A stretch of 32,602 bases of DNA. Origin: Candidatus Uhrbacteria bacterium (GTDB lineage Bacteria > Patescibacteriota > Patescibacteriia > UBA9934). Position numbers and translations under genes: made by a program. The notes below the pieces were generated by a model. The model was not told where the DNA came from. It did not search any database and worked only from the letters and a program-made list of their open reading frames with translations. The stretch lies in contig CALRHV010000010.1 of the NCBI GenBank assembly GCA_943359525.1, positions 1-32,602 of the forward strand. The letters are read 5' to 3'. Below, piece after piece: positions 32,161 through 32,602 of the stretch. Each line of letters begins with the position of its first letter. The first letter of the stretch is position 1.

Positions 32161-32166
32161 TACAAT
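32161..32166 (+). promoter_or_regulatory. -10 element of rarA
   Basis: TACAAT ends eight bases before the rarA ATG, so initiation would fall at or just before the start codon. No good -35 is visible (TTCCTG at 17 bases). Confidence 0.45.
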
Positions 32167-32174
32167 CCTCACAT

Positions 32175-32602
32175 ATGGATCTCTTCGACTCTGTCATCAC
32201 CCAACCTTCCGCGAATACGCCGTTGGCCGAAAGAATGCGGCCGCGGACGCTCGAGGAATTCGAGGGTCAACAGGACGTTGTTGGGCCGGGATCGCCACTG
32301 CATACGGCGATCGTGAGCGATGATGTTCCCTCGTTAATGCTTTGGGGCCCGCCGGGAACGGGAAAGACAACGCTCGCCCGAATTATCGCAACAATGACGA
32401 AGGCACGATTCGTTCCCTTCAGCGCGGTCGGAGGCAGCGTGAAGGATGTACGAACCATCATCGACCAGGCCGAAACCGATCGGAAATTTTATAAACGGAA
32501 GACGATTTTGTTTGTTGACGAGATTCATCGATTCAATAAAGCGCAACAAGACGCATTTTTACCATCGGTGGAAAACGGCACGATCACCCTCATCGGCGCA
32601 AC
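32175..32602 (+). CDS. rarA: Replication-associated recombination protein A (partial, runs off the right edge)
   Basis: RarA (MgsA) is a clamp-loader-like AAA+ ATPase acting at stalled replication forks. The visible 142 residues start MDLFDSVITQPSANTPLAERMRPRTLEEFEGQ and include the Walker A GPPGTGKT (58-65), FVPFSAVGGSVKDVR and the Walker B LFVDEIHRFNKAQQDAFLPSVENG, all hallmarks of this family rather than of RuvB. It is not in the ORF track because the stop lies outside the window. Confidence 0.93.
   Translation, partial: MDLFDSVITQPSANTPLAERMRPRTLEEFEGQQDVVGPGSPLHTAIVSDDVPSLMLWGPPGTGKTTLARIIATMTKARFVPFSAVGGSVKDVRTIIDQAETDRKFYKRKTILFVDEIHRFNKAQQDAFLPSVENGTITLIGA

Overview
The window reads as a bacterial chromosome segment, most likely from a Patescibacteria (Candidate Phyla Radiation) lineage. 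The main hint is ribosomal protein S12, which carries an extra block of about 16 residues before the GAPFKRGVC segment. I recall this insertion from CPR S12 proteins, but I could not run an alignment. The genetic code looks standard, with TGA, TAA and TAG all used as stops. Many core genes lack a Shine-Dalgarno (SD) sequence.

Layout: (1) 1-9400, minus strand: a compact ribosomal block read right to left as tuf, rpsJ, [308 bp structured spacer], rplC, rplD, rplW, rplB, rpsS, rplV, rpsC, rplP, rpmC, rpsQ, rplN, rplX, rplE, rpsN (zinc type), rpsH, rplF, rplR (cut by the left edge). Spacers are mostly 1-17 bp. (2) About 9500-15250: an accessory island of mixed orientation between tuf and fusA, which are adjacent in the classical str operon. 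It holds a Phd-like acidic protein, a small unknown gene, a lipoprotein, a DUF3307-like membrane protein, a TrmB-type regulator, a membrane-anchored unknown, a coiled-coil unknown and a higBA toxin-antitoxin pair. (3) 15259-18600, minus: fusA, rpsG and rpsL, with two related 125-bp palindromic elements in opposite orientation on either side of rpsG. (4) 18700-19700: a small gene with a palindromic operator, then a REP-associated tyrosine transposase (RAYT) between two REP-like repeats. A third copy of the repeat lies at 10064. (5) 19707-29984, minus: site-2 protease, murA (with Asp at the usual catalytic Cys115), a 507-aa unknown, a secreted beta-propeller-like protein with a putative metal-binding motif, ndk, comEC and leuS. 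(6) 30053-32602, plus: a RsmB/NOP2-type RNA methyltransferase, two small orphan genes with their own promoters and terminators, and rarA (cut by the right edge).

The core genes cover translation (ribosome, EF-Tu, EF-G, leucyl-tRNA synthetase, RNA methyltransferase), cell wall precursor synthesis (MurA), nucleotide supply (Ndk), DNA uptake (ComEC) and replication-fork maintenance (RarA).

Three regulatory themes recur. First, many housekeeping genes have a -10-like hexamer ending only 7-11 bases before the ATG, which suggests leaderless mRNAs. Second, several small accessory genes have the opposite layout: a leader, a strong SD and a private hairpin terminator. Third, the rpsJ-rplC spacer carries hairpins including a terminator-like one, a candidate attenuator for the rest of the ribosomal operon. 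I saw no CRISPR array, tRNA or rRNA.
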